In this document: piece after piece, positions 53,770-62,752 of the stretch
Position numbering within the stretch: the first letter of the stretch is position 1
How the letters are laid out: each line of letters opens with the position of its first letter
Origin: Eubacterium ruminantium
GTDB lineage: Bacteria > Bacillota > Clostridia > Lachnospirales > Lachnospiraceae
Reading direction: 5' to 3'
NCBI RefSeq assembly: GCF_900167085.1
Contig: NZ_FUXA01000004.1
Span: 189,895 to 253,894, forward strand
Length of the DNA stretch: 64,000 bases
Notes under the pieces: model-generated
What the model was told of the DNA's origin: nothing
Database searches by the model: none
What the model saw: only the letters and a program-made list of their open reading frames with translations
Program-made: the position numbers and the translations under genes

Positions 53770-53916
53770 ATCTATACCGGTAAATAGTTGATTTTGATAA
53801 CTAGCCGCCGCACACTTGTGACTTTAGTTGTATGAGGTTTCACATTTTCTCATTTTACACAGAGAGGGTCAAAGCAGTGGTTTTACAGAAAAAATAATGT
53901 TAATTTAGCATTTTAT

Positions 53917-53944
53917 TTGAGATAATTTTTTGTTAAAATAAAAT
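53917..53944 (+). promoter_or_regulatory. Probable promoter of the GGDEF gene
   Basis: TTGAGA (53917-53922), 16 bp, TAAAAT (53939-53944), 40 bases before the start codon. Between the feo terminator and this promoter (53770-53916) I see nothing else. Confidence 0.45.
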
Positions 53945-53984
53945 TGATTACTGATATATTGGGTTACTATGGAGGGGGTATCAT

Positions 53985-55160
53985 ATGTCAGATTATTTCT
54001 TGTACTATTCAACCATAAATGTCGTGGGTGCGATTACTTTCGGCATTATGTTCTTACATGACAAGTTCAGCATAGACAGACAGGAAAAACAGTTAAAGTA
54101 CGATCATGCTCTTTTGGCATACATTTCGTATTTTCTTATTGATGCTATATGGGTTGGCATGGACTCCAGATTATTTCCGTTTAATGAAACATTTGTAATT
54201 GCGATAGACCTGGCGCTTTTCATTGCAATGACGGCCATTACTTATATGTGGCTTAGATTTGTTATGGCTTATGAACAAGTCGGCAACAGAAATAAGCTTT
54301 CGATGCGTATCAAACTTATTATGCCGCTGATATGTTCTACCATCATTTTGATAATTACATATATTATCGATCCGGCTCTTTTCATTGATGAAGATTACAA
54401 GACAACAGGAATATATGACATCTTTCTTGTATGCATTCCTTGCCTTTATATCGCGGCAGTGATTGTTTATACGATGAGAATGGCAGTGAAAGAAAGTAGC
54501 AGATCCGAAAGACAAAAGCATATGTTTATAGGTTTATTTCCGATAATGGTTGTTGCGGGAGGACTTATTCAGATGCTGCTCATTCCGAGGCTTCCGATTT
54601 ACTGTTTCAGTAGTACGATCCTTATGATCATATTTTATATTCAGTCAATGGAAGCGCGTATTTCAACCGATCCGCTTACTCTGCTCTGTAACAGGGGACA
54701 GCTGGAAAGATATATTTCTCAGGAGAATAATCTGAGAATTGAAGGCAGGAAGAACTATGTTCTCATGATAGATGTAAATGATTTTAAGATCATCAACGAT
54801 ACCTACGGTCATGCAGAGGGAGACAGTGCTTTGGTTATCGTTTCCAGATCTCTTATAAGAGGCGTAGAGAAGATGGGAATTCCAACATTTATCGGTCGTT
54901 ACGGCGGAGATGAATTTATCATGATCACTCATCCTTATTCTTTTGAAGATGTGAAAATGATGATAGCCATAATTCGTGAGGAAATAAGAAATTCATGCAG
55001 AGTACTTAGTAAACCGTATCTGATATCTATAGGTGTAGGATGTGACGAACTTCTTGATCCGCCGGATACATTTGTTCAGTGTCAGGAGAGAGCAGACGAG
55101 AAGCTCTATGACGATAAAAAACATCTTAAAGACACCGGAAAGAGTACCAAGATTGGGTGA
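53985..55160 (+). CDS. Membrane diguanylate cyclase
   Basis: 391 residues, ATG after GGAGGGGG. Six membrane helices (residues 8-220) precede a GGDEF domain with DPLTLLCNRGQLERYI, DVNDFKIINDTYGHAEGD and the active-site GRYGGDEF. No RxxD inhibitory site is seen. It makes cyclic di-GMP in response to a membrane signal. The fold of the sensor resembles the 6-7 helix input common in Lachnospiraceae. The downstream deaminase gene starts 31 bases later. Confidence 0.9.
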   Translation: MSDYFLYYSTINVVGAITFGIMFLHDKFSIDRQEKQLKYDHALLAYISYFLIDAIWVGMDSRLFPFNETFVIAIDLALFIAMTAITYMWLRFVMAYEQVGNRNKLSMRIKLIMPLICSTIILIITYIIDPALFIDEDYKTTGIYDIFLVCIPCLYIAAVIVYTMRMAVKESSRSERQKHMFIGLFPIMVVAGGLIQMLLIPRLPIYCFSSTILMIIFYIQSMEARISTDPLTLLCNRGQLERYISQENNLRIEGRKNYVLMIDVNDFKIINDTYGHAEGDSALVIVSRSLIRGVEKMGIPTFIGRYGGDEFIMITHPYSFEDVKMMIAIIREEIRNSCRVLSKPYLISIGVGCDELLDPPDTFVQCQERADEKLYDDKKHLKDTGKSTKIG

Positions 55161-55191
55161 GATGAAATACCGGGATTCGAAGGGGATATTT

Positions 55192-55674
55192 ATGAATGAA
55201 TCAATGATATCAGCTAAAAATGAATATATGAAAGAAGCTATAAAAGAGGCTTATCAGGGAATAGAGCAGAAACATGGCGGACCATTCGGAGCAGTTATTG
55301 TTAAAGACGGGAAGATTGTAGGGCGCGGTCATAATAGCGTTCTCATTAAAAATGATCCAACATGTCATGGAGAGATTGAGGCTATCAGAAATGCATGCAG
55401 CAATCTTAAAACATATGATCTTTCGGGATGCGAATTATATACAACAGGCGAGCCGTGCCCTATGTGTCTTTATGCGAGTCTTTGGGCAAAGATAGATAAG
55501 GTTTATTATGGCTGCACCATTGCAGATAATTCTATGATCGGTTTTAGAGATGAAGAAATGGATAAGCTTGGAACAGGCAGAGAACAGTTGGGGGATTTTT
55601 TAGAATGTATTGACAGAGATGCATGCCTTGACCTTTTTCATTATTATAAAGAAATGGAACATACGATATATTAG
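55192..55674 (+). CDS. Guanine-deaminase-like nucleoside deaminase
   Basis: 160 residues from ATG 55192 (AAGGGG upstream); the frame is open earlier but overlaps the GGDEF gene. Zinc-site motifs CHGEIEAIRNAC and PCPMCLYASLWAKI of the CDA superfamily; the C-terminal D-E-x-M / FLECIDRDACLDLF region fits guanine deaminase of the GuaD type rather than TadA. It would convert guanine to xanthine. Confidence 0.82.
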   Translation: MNESMISAKNEYMKEAIKEAYQGIEQKHGGPFGAVIVKDGKIVGRGHNSVLIKNDPTCHGEIEAIRNACSNLKTYDLSGCELYTTGEPCPMCLYASLWAKIDKVYYGCTIADNSMIGFRDEEMDKLGTGREQLGDFLECIDRDACLDLFHYYKEMEHTIY

Positions 55675-55704
55675 TTTATAATATACATTTCTTATGTTTT
55701 TTTA

Positions 55705-55734
55705 TTGACACATATCAATATCAGGTTATATCAT
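55705..55734 (+). promoter_or_regulatory. Promoter of the first tetR paralogue
   Basis: TTGACA (55705-55710), 18 bp, TATCAT (55729-55734). The leader holds a hairpin, GCCGG...ATAAAAA with TTTTTAT...CCGGC (about 55748-55779). Confidence 0.6.
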
Positions 55735-55894
55735 ATTCTTTATGTGCCGGGTCATAAAAAGGTAATTTTTATCCGGCGGTTTCAGTTTCTAACTTGAAAT
55801 ATCCGGTTAAAAACTGAATTCAGGGGGGCGAAATAAAATATGCAAGGGAATAAGATTATTGCATAATAAATGTGTTTATATGAAAGGATTTAAC

Positions 55895-56491
55895 ATGCAG
55901 GCGAATAATACAAAGGAAAGACTGCTTCTTTCCGCATTGGAGTTGGTTTCTGAAAAAGGCAGCGCTGCTACAAGTGTTGATGAGATTGCTGAAAAGATTG
56001 GGATGAAAGGTCCTGTTATTTATAAATATTTTAAAGGTAAAGAGGCTCTGTTACATGAACTTTTTGATATGACTTCAACATATTATAAAAATAATATGAC
56101 TATGCATAATAAAGAAAGTATTGTACTTAAGAGTGGTCAGGAATTAAAAGAATTCAGCTTAAAGCTGATCAACTTTACCATAAGTGATGATATTGTCATT
56201 AAACTCAGAAAAGTAACAATGCTTGAGCAGTATAACAGTGACGAAAATCGAAAAAAGATGACTGAGTATCAGTTCTATAATATTATCAGACAGTTCACAG
56301 GTATATTCAAATCAATGATGGAAGCAGGTGCTATAAAGGAAGTCGATCCGGAAGTCCTTGCCCTTGAATATACAGCACCGATAACGATTCTTATTCAGTT
56401 GTGCGATAGAGAACCGGAGCTTAAAGATGATATTATTAAAAAGATAGAAACACACATTGATTTCTTCATCAGTAATTACTGTACTAAATAA
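55895..56491 (+). CDS. TetR-family repressor, first of two paralogues
   Basis: 198 residues from ATG 55895 (AAAGGA upstream). HTH: KERLLLSALELVSEKGSAAT, KGPVIYKYFKGKEALLHELF. The C-terminal half closely follows the gene at 57199 (KEFS, LEQY, IFKSMMEAGAI, EVLALEYTAPITILIQLCDR), so the two are duplicates. No effector gene lies between them, only two predicted small transcripts. Confidence 0.88.
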   Translation: MQANNTKERLLLSALELVSEKGSAATSVDEIAEKIGMKGPVIYKYFKGKEALLHELFDMTSTYYKNNMTMHNKESIVLKSGQELKEFSLKLINFTISDDIVIKLRKVTMLEQYNSDENRKKMTEYQFYNIIRQFTGIFKSMMEAGAIKEVDPEVLALEYTAPITILIQLCDREPELKDDIIKKIETHIDFFISNYCTK

Positions 56492-56614
56492 TCAATCTTA
56501 TATGGCTTATCGGCCATATAAATATCCTTTTTTTTGACTTAGAAACTCTGCGGGAGTTGAATAAATCAAATAAAAAACGTATCGAATTTTGGCTATATTT
56601 TTCCGGGATAAATG

Positions 56615-56663
56615 TTGACTTTTTTATAACGCGCGTTATAATGTCAATATAACGAACGTTATA
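56615..56663 (+). promoter_or_regulatory. Promoter covered by two TATAACGNNCGTTATA palindromes
   Basis: TTGACT (56615-56620), 16 bp, TATAAT (56637-56642). A perfect palindrome TTATAACGCGCGTTATAA (56624-56641) overlaps the -10, and TATAACG-AA-CGTTATA (56648-56663) covers the start. Centres are 23 bp apart. Typical of tight TetR-type repression. Confidence 0.75.
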
Positions 56664-56794
56664 AAAGCAATGAGATATTTGCGTTGTTTGTGGGCATCGT
56701 ATTTCATTGCATCGCTAAAATCGGTAGTTTTTCATAGTATTACAATACATGCTTTGGCAGTGACACTTCTGTAGTCACTGCCAAATCTATTTTA
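56649..56794 (+). ncRNA. Predicted small RNA 1 between the tetR paralogues
   Basis: About 140 nt from the promoter above to a terminator-like hairpin, TTTGGCAGTGAC (56753-56764) with GTCACTGCCAAA (56774-56785) and TCTATTTT. A second stem, GCAATGAGATA (56667-56677) with TATTTCATTGC (56700-56710), lies in the body. A 34-codon ORF (56670-56774) exists but has no ribosome binding site and runs through both stems. The U tract is imperfect. Confidence 0.5.
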
Positions 56795-56880
56795 CGGAAT
56801 CTTATAAAAATTCTTATTAAAAATCTCCATTTATACATATTTCACAAATATATTTGTACATTTAATTTATGAAGAAATTG

Positions 56881-56942
56881 TTGACAAAATACATGTAATA
56901 TTATATCACTATATTAATAGTTAGTGCTCGTTAACGTTAACG
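56881..56942 (+). promoter_or_regulatory. Second small-RNA promoter with palindrome at the start site
   Basis: TTGACA (56881-56886), 17 bp, TATCAC (56904-56909). A perfect 14-bp palindrome CGTTAACGTTAACG lies at 56929-56942, about 15-25 bases after the predicted start. Confidence 0.55.
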
Positions 56943-57040
56943 GGTATATGGGTCAAATTTGGACTAAGATTAGTGAGGTATTGTATTGCAAAGGGTTTTG
57001 GCAACGGTGGAAAACATCGTTGCCAAAATTTCTTTTATTT
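56915..57040 (+). ncRNA. Predicted small RNA 2 between the tetR paralogues
   Basis: About 125 nt ending at TTTTGGCAACG (56996-57006) paired with CGTTGCCAAAA (57018-57028) and a T-rich tract. The terminator arms (TTTGGCA / TGCCAAA) match those of small RNA 1. No ORF with a ribosome binding site. From 57041 to 57198 the tetR leader contains two more hairpins (CTGAATTT/AAATTCAG and CGGAG/CTCCG). Confidence 0.45.
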
Positions 57041-57198
57041 ATTCTTTTTTTGTGTTATTGTGTTTGTATGAAAAAATATGCTGAATTTTGTCGAAATTCA
57101 GAAATTTATTTCGTGAGGGTTATTTGCGGAGGTGGCTCCGTTTTGTATTTCTATTTATTAAGCATGAAAAATTATGAAAAACTACAAAGAGGAAATTT

Positions 57199-57789
57199 AT
57201 GGAAGAGAATAACAAAAGACAAGCTATTCTTAAGGCTGCCCTTGATCTGTTTGCTCAAAAAGGTTATAACTCAACCAGTATTGATGCAATAGGTGATGCA
57301 GTTGGCATCAAAGGGCCTAATATCTATAAGTATTTCAAGAATAAAGAAGATATTTTTCTATCGCTGAAAGATTCGATAGAAGCTTTATATTTGACCAAAA
57401 TGAAGGAAAATTCCAAGGCTAAGGTGAGTAGCGGCAAGGATTTAAAAGAATTCAGCATTAACCAGCTGCTATTTACAATGGACAATAATCTGATCAAGAA
57501 GATGAGGCGTATGGGGGCCGTAGAACAGTTCAGAAATGAAGAGCATAAAACTATGTCTACCCAGTATCAGTATGTCAAAATCAAGACAATGTTCACGGAA
57601 ATTTTCAAGAGTATGATAGAAGATGGGATCATGGTAAATGAAGATCCTGAGATTCTTGCGCTCGCATATATGTCACCTACTTCTGTTCTTATCCAGGTTT
57701 ATGACAGAGATCCTAAGAGAAGAGAGGAAGTTATTAAGTTAAGTGAAGCTCATTTTGATCTATTTATAAAGACATATTGTTTGAAATAA
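57199..57789 (+). CDS. TetR-family repressor, second of two paralogues
   Basis: 196 residues, ATG after AAAGAGG. HTH: AILKAALDLFAQKGYNSTSI, KGPNIYKYFKNKEDIFLSL. The ligand domain mirrors the gene at 55895 (KEFSINQLLFTM, AVEQFRNEEH, IFKSMIEDGIM, EILALAYMSPTSVLIQVYDR). Likely targets are the palindromic promoters just upstream. Confidence 0.88.
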   Translation: MEENNKRQAILKAALDLFAQKGYNSTSIDAIGDAVGIKGPNIYKYFKNKEDIFLSLKDSIEALYLTKMKENSKAKVSSGKDLKEFSINQLLFTMDNNLIKKMRRMGAVEQFRNEEHKTMSTQYQYVKIKTMFTEIFKSMIEDGIMVNEDPEILALAYMSPTSVLIQVYDRDPKRREEVIKLSEAHFDLFIKTYCLK

Positions 57790-57935
57790 AGTTAATAAAG
57801 GTTAAAAAATATCAATAATGCACAAGTAATTTTATGCATTACATTGAAATATTATTCGTAAAGTTGCGAAGACTTTAATTAGTGCACAAATCCTACCAAA
57901 ATAAACGAACTTTTTTCGTAAAAATGTATAAAAAG

Positions 57936-57967
57936 TTGTTTAATTTTTATAGCTGCAATGCTATAAT
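57936..57967 (+). promoter_or_regulatory. Probable glgC promoter
   Basis: A perfect TATAAT at 57962-57967, 33 bases before glgC. The nearest -35 candidates are TTGTTT (20-bp spacer) or TTTAAT (17 bp), both weak. Confidence 0.45.
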
Positions 57968-57999
57968 GTATATATATTCTAGCTTAAAGGGGTGACACT

Positions 58000-59268
58000 A
58001 TGATCAAAAAGGAAATGATAGCAATGCTTCTTGCCGGGGGACAGGGAAGTCGTCTCGGAGTTCTTACCTCGAAGCTTGCTAAACCGGCGGTCGCATTTGG
58101 GGGCAAATACAAGATCATCGATTTTCCACTTAGCAATTGTATAAATTCCGGTGTTGATACAGTTGGAGTTCTGACGCAGTACAGACCACTCAGACTTAAT
58201 CAGCATATTGGGATAGGTATGCCATGGGATTTGGATAGAAATCTTGGCGGTGTGACTGTACTCCCTCCTTACGAGAAGAGTACTAACAGTCAGTGGTACA
58301 CCGGAACCGCAAATGCCATTTATCAGAATCTTGAGTATATGGAGTATTACAATCCGGATTATGTACTCATCCTTTCGGGTGATCATATTTACAAAATGGA
58401 TTATGAAGTAATGCTGGATTTTCACAAGAGTTCTAAGGCTGATGTAACTATTGCAACTTATCAGGTGCCTATGGAGGAAGCTAGCAGATTCGGTGTTGTT
58501 ATCACCGATGAAAATGGGGTTATTCAGGAGTTTGAGGAGAAGCCTGAACATCCAAGAAGCAACAAAGCTTCTATGGGAATTTATATTTTCAGCTGGCCTG
58601 TCCTTAGGGATGCACTTATTGAGATGAAGGATGTACCTTCTTGTGACTTCGGAAAACATGTTATACCGCATGTTCACGAACAGGGCAAAAAAATATGTGC
58701 ATACGATTATAAGGGTTATTGGAAGGATGTAGGAACACTCGGTTCTTACTGGGAAGCCAATATGGAACTTGTTGACATTATTCCGGAATTCAATCTTTAT
58801 GAAGAGTTCTGGAGAATTTATACAAAGAGTGACACACTTCCACCGCAGTATATTGCTGAGGGAAGTAAGGTCATTAAGAGTATTGTGGGCGAAGGAACGG
58901 AGATACATGGTATAGTAGAAAATTCCGTTATAGGCTCAGGCGTAACTATTGGTAAAGACGCTGTAATCCGCAATTCCATCATCATGAACGGTGCGGAAAT
59001 TGGGGACAATGCAGTTGTTGATAAAGCCATTCTTGCAGAAGGTGTAAGAATAGGCGAAAATGCGGAACTTGGTGTCGGAGAAGAACTTCCGAATGAATTT
59101 GCTCCGCATATCTATTCATTTGGCCTTGTAACTATTGGTGAGAATTCAGTAATTCCTGCAAATGTCAAGATCGGTAAGAATACCGCAATATCAGGTGTTA
59201 CTGTTCCGGAAGAATATCCGGATGGAATTCTTAAGAGCGGTTCTAGTATTATAAAGGCAGGTGAGTGA
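58000..59268 (+). CDS. glgC: Glucose-1-phosphate adenylyltransferase, catalytic subunit
   Basis: 422 residues. Makes ADP-glucose for glycogen. Motifs: [31 protein letters not shown], the [12 protein letters not shown] segment, [45 protein letters not shown] and a left-handed beta-helix C-terminus with repeated IG hexads. AAAGGGGTG precedes the ATG. glgD overlaps its end; malQ elsewhere in the window completes the polymer cycle. Confidence 0.96.
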   Translation: MIKKEMIAMLLAGGQGSRLGVLTSKLAKPAVAFGGKYKIIDFPLSNCINSGVDTVGVLTQYRPLRLNQHIGIGMPWDLDRNLGGVTVLPPYEKSTNSQWYTGTANAIYQNLEYMEYYNPDYVLILSGDHIYKMDYEVMLDFHKSSKADVTIATYQVPMEEASRFGVVITDENGVIQEFEEKPEHPRSNKASMGIYIFSWPVLRDALIEMKDVPSCDFGKHVIPHVHEQGKKICAYDYKGYWKDVGTLGSYWEANMELVDIIPEFNLYEEFWRIYTKSDTLPPQYIAEGSKVIKSIVGEGTEIHGIVENSVIGSGVTIGKDAVIRNSIIMNGAEIGDNAVVDKAILAEGVRIGENAELGVGEELPNEFAPHIYSFGLVTIGENSVIPANVKIGKNTAISGVTVPEEYPDGILKSGSSIIKAGE

Positions 59269-59270
59269 TA

Positions 59271-60395
59271 ATGAGAGCCATTGGTATTATATTAGCAGGT
59301 GGAAATAGCAGCAGAATGGGTGATCTCTCAGCAAAGAGAGCGATTGCAGCAATGCCTATAGCAGGCAGCTACAGAGCTATCGATTTTTCACTCTCAAATA
59401 TGTCGAATTCACATATTCAGAAGGTTGCTGTATTTACACAGTACAATTCAAGATCTCTTAATGAGCATCTTAATTCTTCTAAATGGTGGGATTTCGGTAG
59501 AAAACAGGGTGGACTTTATATAATCACTCCTACCATAACAGCTACGAACAGCTATTGGTATCAGGGTACAGCTGATGCATTATATCAGAATATTAATTTC
59601 CTTAAAGATGCCCATGAACCATACGTAGTTATAGCATCCGGCGACGGTGTTTATAAACTCGATTACAATAAGGTTCTTGAGGAGCATATAGCAAAGGGAG
59701 CTGATATAACAGTTGTTACAAAGGATTTAAAACCTGATGAAGATGACATAAGTAGATTCGGTGTACTTAAATGTGATGAGGACGGCAAGGTGATTGACTT
59801 CGAAGAGAAGCCGCTTGTAGCTGAAACTAACACAGCATCGATCGGTGTATATGTTATCAGAAGACGTCAACTGATCGAACTTCTTGAGGCATGTGCCCAG
59901 GAAGGCAGAACGGATTTCGTTAAAGATATAATCGTTAGATATAAGAGTGTGAAGAAAATCTATGCATATAGACTTGGCACTTATTGGAGAAATATCGGTT
60001 CAATTGATTCTTATTACAGAACCAATATGGATTTCCTGAAGAAGGAAGTAAGAGATTATTTCTTCAGAACACAGCCGGATGTATATACAAAGGTAGAAGA
60101 TCTTCCACCGGCAAAATTTAACGGAGAGGCAGTTGTTTCAAACAGCCTTGCATCAAGTGGTTGTATCATCAACGGAACTGTTGAGAATTCGCTTCTGTTC
60201 AAAAAGGTTTACGTAGGCAACAATACTGTAATCAAAAATTCTATAATTCTTAATGATGTACATATCGGAGATAATTGCTACATTGAGAACTGTATAGTAG
60301 AGAGCAGAGATACGATCAGGGCAAACACAGTTCATACCGGAGAAGTGGGTAATCCGAAAATTATCATAGAAAAGAGCTTTAGGTATACTGTTTAG
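59271..60395 (+). CDS. glgD: Glucose-1-phosphate adenylyltransferase regulatory subunit
   Basis: 374 residues from ATG 59271, two bases after the glgC stop, with AGGTGAG as the box. Same fold as GlgC but with changed active-site segments (GNSSRMGDLSAKRAIAAMPI, SGDGVYKLDY), as is usual for GlgD, which has little activity alone and raises that of GlgC. C-terminal beta-helix is shorter. Present mainly in Gram-positives as a glgC-glgD pair. Confidence 0.95.
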   Translation: MRAIGIILAGGNSSRMGDLSAKRAIAAMPIAGSYRAIDFSLSNMSNSHIQKVAVFTQYNSRSLNEHLNSSKWWDFGRKQGGLYIITPTITATNSYWYQGTADALYQNINFLKDAHEPYVVIASGDGVYKLDYNKVLEEHIAKGADITVVTKDLKPDEDDISRFGVLKCDEDGKVIDFEEKPLVAETNTASIGVYVIRRRQLIELLEACAQEGRTDFVKDIIVRYKSVKKIYAYRLGTYWRNIGSIDSYYRTNMDFLKKEVRDYFFRTQPDVYTKVEDLPPAKFNGEAVVSNSLASSGCIINGTVENSLLFKKVYVGNNTVIKNSIILNDVHIGDNCYIENCIVESRDTIRANTVHTGEVGNPKIIIEKSFRYTV

Positions 60396-60443
60396 AAATG
60401 CATAAATATAAAAGGGGTTATAAGCTCAAAGGAGGGTGTAGTA

Positions 60444-60716
60444 ATGGAGATTACGGACGTAAGAGTAAGGAAAATTGATAAAGAGGGCAAGATGAAAGCT
60501 GTTGTTTCAATAACAATAGATGATGAATTTGTAATTCATGACATCAAAGTTATTGACGGAGAGAAGGGGCTTTTCATTGCAATGCCTAGTAGAAAATCTA
60601 CGGATGGCGAGTATAGAGATATCGCTCATCCTATCAATTCTGACACAAGAAGCAGAGTTCAGGATATCATACTTAAAAAGTATGCAGAAACTGAAGCTGA
60701 AGCAGCGGAAGAGTAA
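60444..60716 (+). CDS. spoVG: SpoVG family RNA/DNA-binding regulator
   Basis: 90 residues: [20 protein letters not shown], the [20 protein letters not shown] core and [20 protein letters not shown], which are the conserved SpoVG segments. AAAGGAGGGTG precedes the ATG. SpoVG binds nucleic acid and affects septation, capsule and RNA regulation in other Firmicutes. Confidence 0.96.
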   Translation: MEITDVRVRKIDKEGKMKAVVSITIDDEFVIHDIKVIDGEKGLFIAMPSRKSTDGEYRDIAHPINSDTRSRVQDIILKKYAETEAEAAEE

Positions 60717-60730
60717 TTCGCTGAACTAAA

Positions 60731-60781
60731 AAAAGAAGCATATATCTTCTGTTTAAACGGAGGATATGTGCTTCTTTTTTT
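60731..60781. terminator. Bidirectional terminator
   Basis: AAGAAGCATAT pairs with ATATGTGCTTCTT (one G-T), with inner extension, flanked by A and T runs. It serves spoVG and the convergent DHH gene. Confidence 0.85.
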
Positions 60782-60801
60782 GTTTAATCTAAATCGTTAC
60801 A

Positions 60802-61737
60802 TTAAACGGCAATTTTACCGTTGAGTTTATCGATGATGATCGGAAGTTCTGCATCCACAGTGTCATTATCAAGCTGGCAGGTACCTGCATTTTTATGACC
60901 GCCGCCTCCGTAAGAGAGGCATAATGCACCGATATCAAAATTTGAATTTCGATTAACAATGGATTTACCAATCATGACTGCTGTATTCTGCTTCTTGAAT
61001 CCCCATGCAACATGCACAGATATTTCAACTTCAGGATACATCGCATAGACCATGAAACGGTTACCTGTGTATATAACTTCCTGATCTCTGAGATCGATAA
61101 CGGCAACCTTGTCATGAATCTTTGTTATCTCTTTAAGCTGAGCCTTGAAAAGTTCCTGCTGTTCGAAGTACATTTCTGTACGTTCCTTGACATCCGGGAG
61201 TTCAAGTACATCTTTGATGCTGTGATCAACACAGTAATCAATAAGCTCCATCATGAGATTGTAATTGGAAATTCTGAAATTATGGAAGCGGCCAAGACCG
61301 GTTCTCGCATCCATAAGAAAGTTCATAAGTACCCAGTCGGTAGGGTTGAGAATCTCTTCCTTGGTGAAATCAGCGCTGTCGCCTTTATCAACAGCTGTCA
61401 TGATCTCATCGGAAACTCGTGTGAAAACCTTAGCACCGCCGTAGTAATCATAAACAACTCGTGCAGCGGATTTTGCATTTCCGTCAATGATATAGCGTCC
61501 TTCATAAGCGTCGACTTTATTTCTGATAAGCTCACTTTCGTGATGATCGAATGCAAGTCCGACTCTCGGATCAAATGGAAGGTTGGTTGTGATATCATTT
61601 TCGGATATGTCTATCTTGCCATCCTGAACATCCTTCGGATGGACGAATTTAATCTCTTCAATAAGATCAAGCTCCTTAAGGAGCATCGCACACACTAACC
61701 CATCGAAATCGCTTCTTGTAACAAGTCTTTTCTTCAT
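60802..61737 (-). CDS. DHH-family phosphoesterase
   Basis: 311 residues. DHH motifs: RSDFDGLVCAMLL, AFDHHES, VDKGDSADF; DHHA1 end GGGGHKNAGTCQLD. The family includes oligoribonucleases, c-di-AMP phosphodiesterases and exopolyphosphatases; the exact substrate is not decided by the sequence. Start ATG 61737 follows GAGGAGG. Alone on the - strand. Confidence 0.85.
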   Translation of the reverse strand: MKKRLVTRSDFDGLVCAMLLKELDLIEEIKFVHPKDVQDGKIDISENDITTNLPFDPRVGLAFDHHESELIRNKVDAYEGRYIIDGNAKSAARVVYDYYGGAKVFTRVSDEIMTAVDKGDSADFTKEEILNPTDWVLMNFLMDARTGLGRFHNFRISNYNLMMELIDYCVDHSIKDVLELPDVKERTEMYFEQQELFKAQLKEITKIHDKVAVIDLRDQEVIYTGNRFMVYAMYPEVEISVHVAWGFKKQNTAVMIGKSIVNRNSNFDIGALCLSYGGGGHKNAGTCQLDNDTVDAELPIIIDKLNGKIAV

Positions 61738-61922
61738 GATATGCCTCCTCTCTTTATATGTAACCCCATGTAAATATTATATCGAATCTGAGGGGATTAT
61801 ACAATGATATTTTCATCCGCGCTCGTTGACTTTGAACCCTTATATTGTTAGAATTAGTAAGGTTAAACAGGCACAATAAACCGAGTTATATGGGCGGTTA
61901 AAATACAGGAGGGGTATTGAAA

Positions 61923-62681
61923 ATGGATAACAATTTAAAGGTAATAATTCTTGCGGCAGGAAAAGGTACCAGAATGAAATCGGACTTGCCAAAGGTTGTG
62001 CATAAATGCATGGGAAGCTCAATGGTTCATCACGTTATTGAAGCTTCAAAGAAAGCCGGAGCCGGTGCAATCTGTGCGATAGTCGGTTATAAGGCTGATG
62101 AAGTGAAAAATGTGATCAAGGCTGAAAATGCTGCAGATATAGAAAATGGAATCATTTCATTTGCGCTTCAGGAAGAGCAGCTCGGAACAGGGCATGCAGT
62201 TAAATGCGCAGGTGATTTTATAAAGGGTAAAGGAAATGTCATCGTTCTTTGCGGAGACACACCTCTTATCACAGGCGAAACACTAAAGAAGCTTTATGAG
62301 AAGCATGTTGAAGAGGGAAATGGAGTTACAGTTCTCTCGGCTATATTTGATGATCCTTCAGGATACGGACGTATCATCAGAGATGAGTCAGGTGCATTTC
62401 TTGCGATCACAGAGGATAAGGATTGTACAGAGGAGCAGAAGAAGATTCAGGAGATCAATTCCGGAATGTATATCTTCGATGAGGAGATGCTTTATAAGGC
62501 TCTTGACGAGATTAAAAATGATAATGCTCAGGGCGAATATTATCTTCCTGATGCCATCGAGATCATTAGAGGTTACGGAAAAAAGGTCAATGCATTTGCA
62601 ACAGGAAGCAAGGAAGAAATACTTGGAGTAAATACAGTCGAGCAGCTTAAGAACGCAGAAAAGATTTATGCATCAAGATAG
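61923..62681 (+). CDS. glmU: GlmU-type uridylyltransferase lacking the acetyltransferase half
   Basis: 252 residues from ATG 61923, 8 bases after AGGAGGGG (TTG 61917 is too close). LAAGKGTRMKSDLPKVVHKC, LGTGHAVKCA, LCGDTPLI, GYGRIIRD and EINSGMYIFD are the N-acetylglucosamine-1-phosphate uridylyltransferase motifs. The C-terminal left-handed beta-helix acetyltransferase of full GlmU (about 200 residues) is absent, with a clean stop. Makes UDP-GlcNAc if GlcNAc-1-P is supplied; the acetylation step must be done elsewhere. Confidence 0.88.
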   Translation: MDNNLKVIILAAGKGTRMKSDLPKVVHKCMGSSMVHHVIEASKKAGAGAICAIVGYKADEVKNVIKAENAADIENGIISFALQEEQLGTGHAVKCAGDFIKGKGNVIVLCGDTPLITGETLKKLYEKHVEEGNGVTVLSAIFDDPSGYGRIIRDESGAFLAITEDKDCTEEQKKIQEINSGMYIFDEEMLYKALDEIKNDNAQGEYYLPDAIEIIRGYGKKVNAFATGSKEEILGVNTVEQLKNAEKIYASR

Positions 62682-62752
62682 ATTTTATGGGGAAATTAGC
62701 TTAGCTGTGTGAGCGGTAGGGATTATAATACTGAAAAGTCAGAGGATATAAA

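Noticed and set aside
56670-56774. 34-codon ORF in small RNA 1
   Set aside because: No Shine-Dalgarno sequence, and both conserved-looking stems lie within it; kept only as an alternative explanation.
56924-57292. 122-codon open frame on the + strand
   Set aside because: No ribosome binding site, it runs through the strong hairpin at 56996-57028 and overlaps the start of a clear tetR gene in another frame.
57979-58908. 309-codon open frame on the - strand
   Set aside because: It is the exact antisense of glgC, has no ribosome binding site and no recognisable domain.
61012-61698. 228-codon open frame on the + strand
   Set aside because: Shadow of the DHH phosphoesterase on the other strand.
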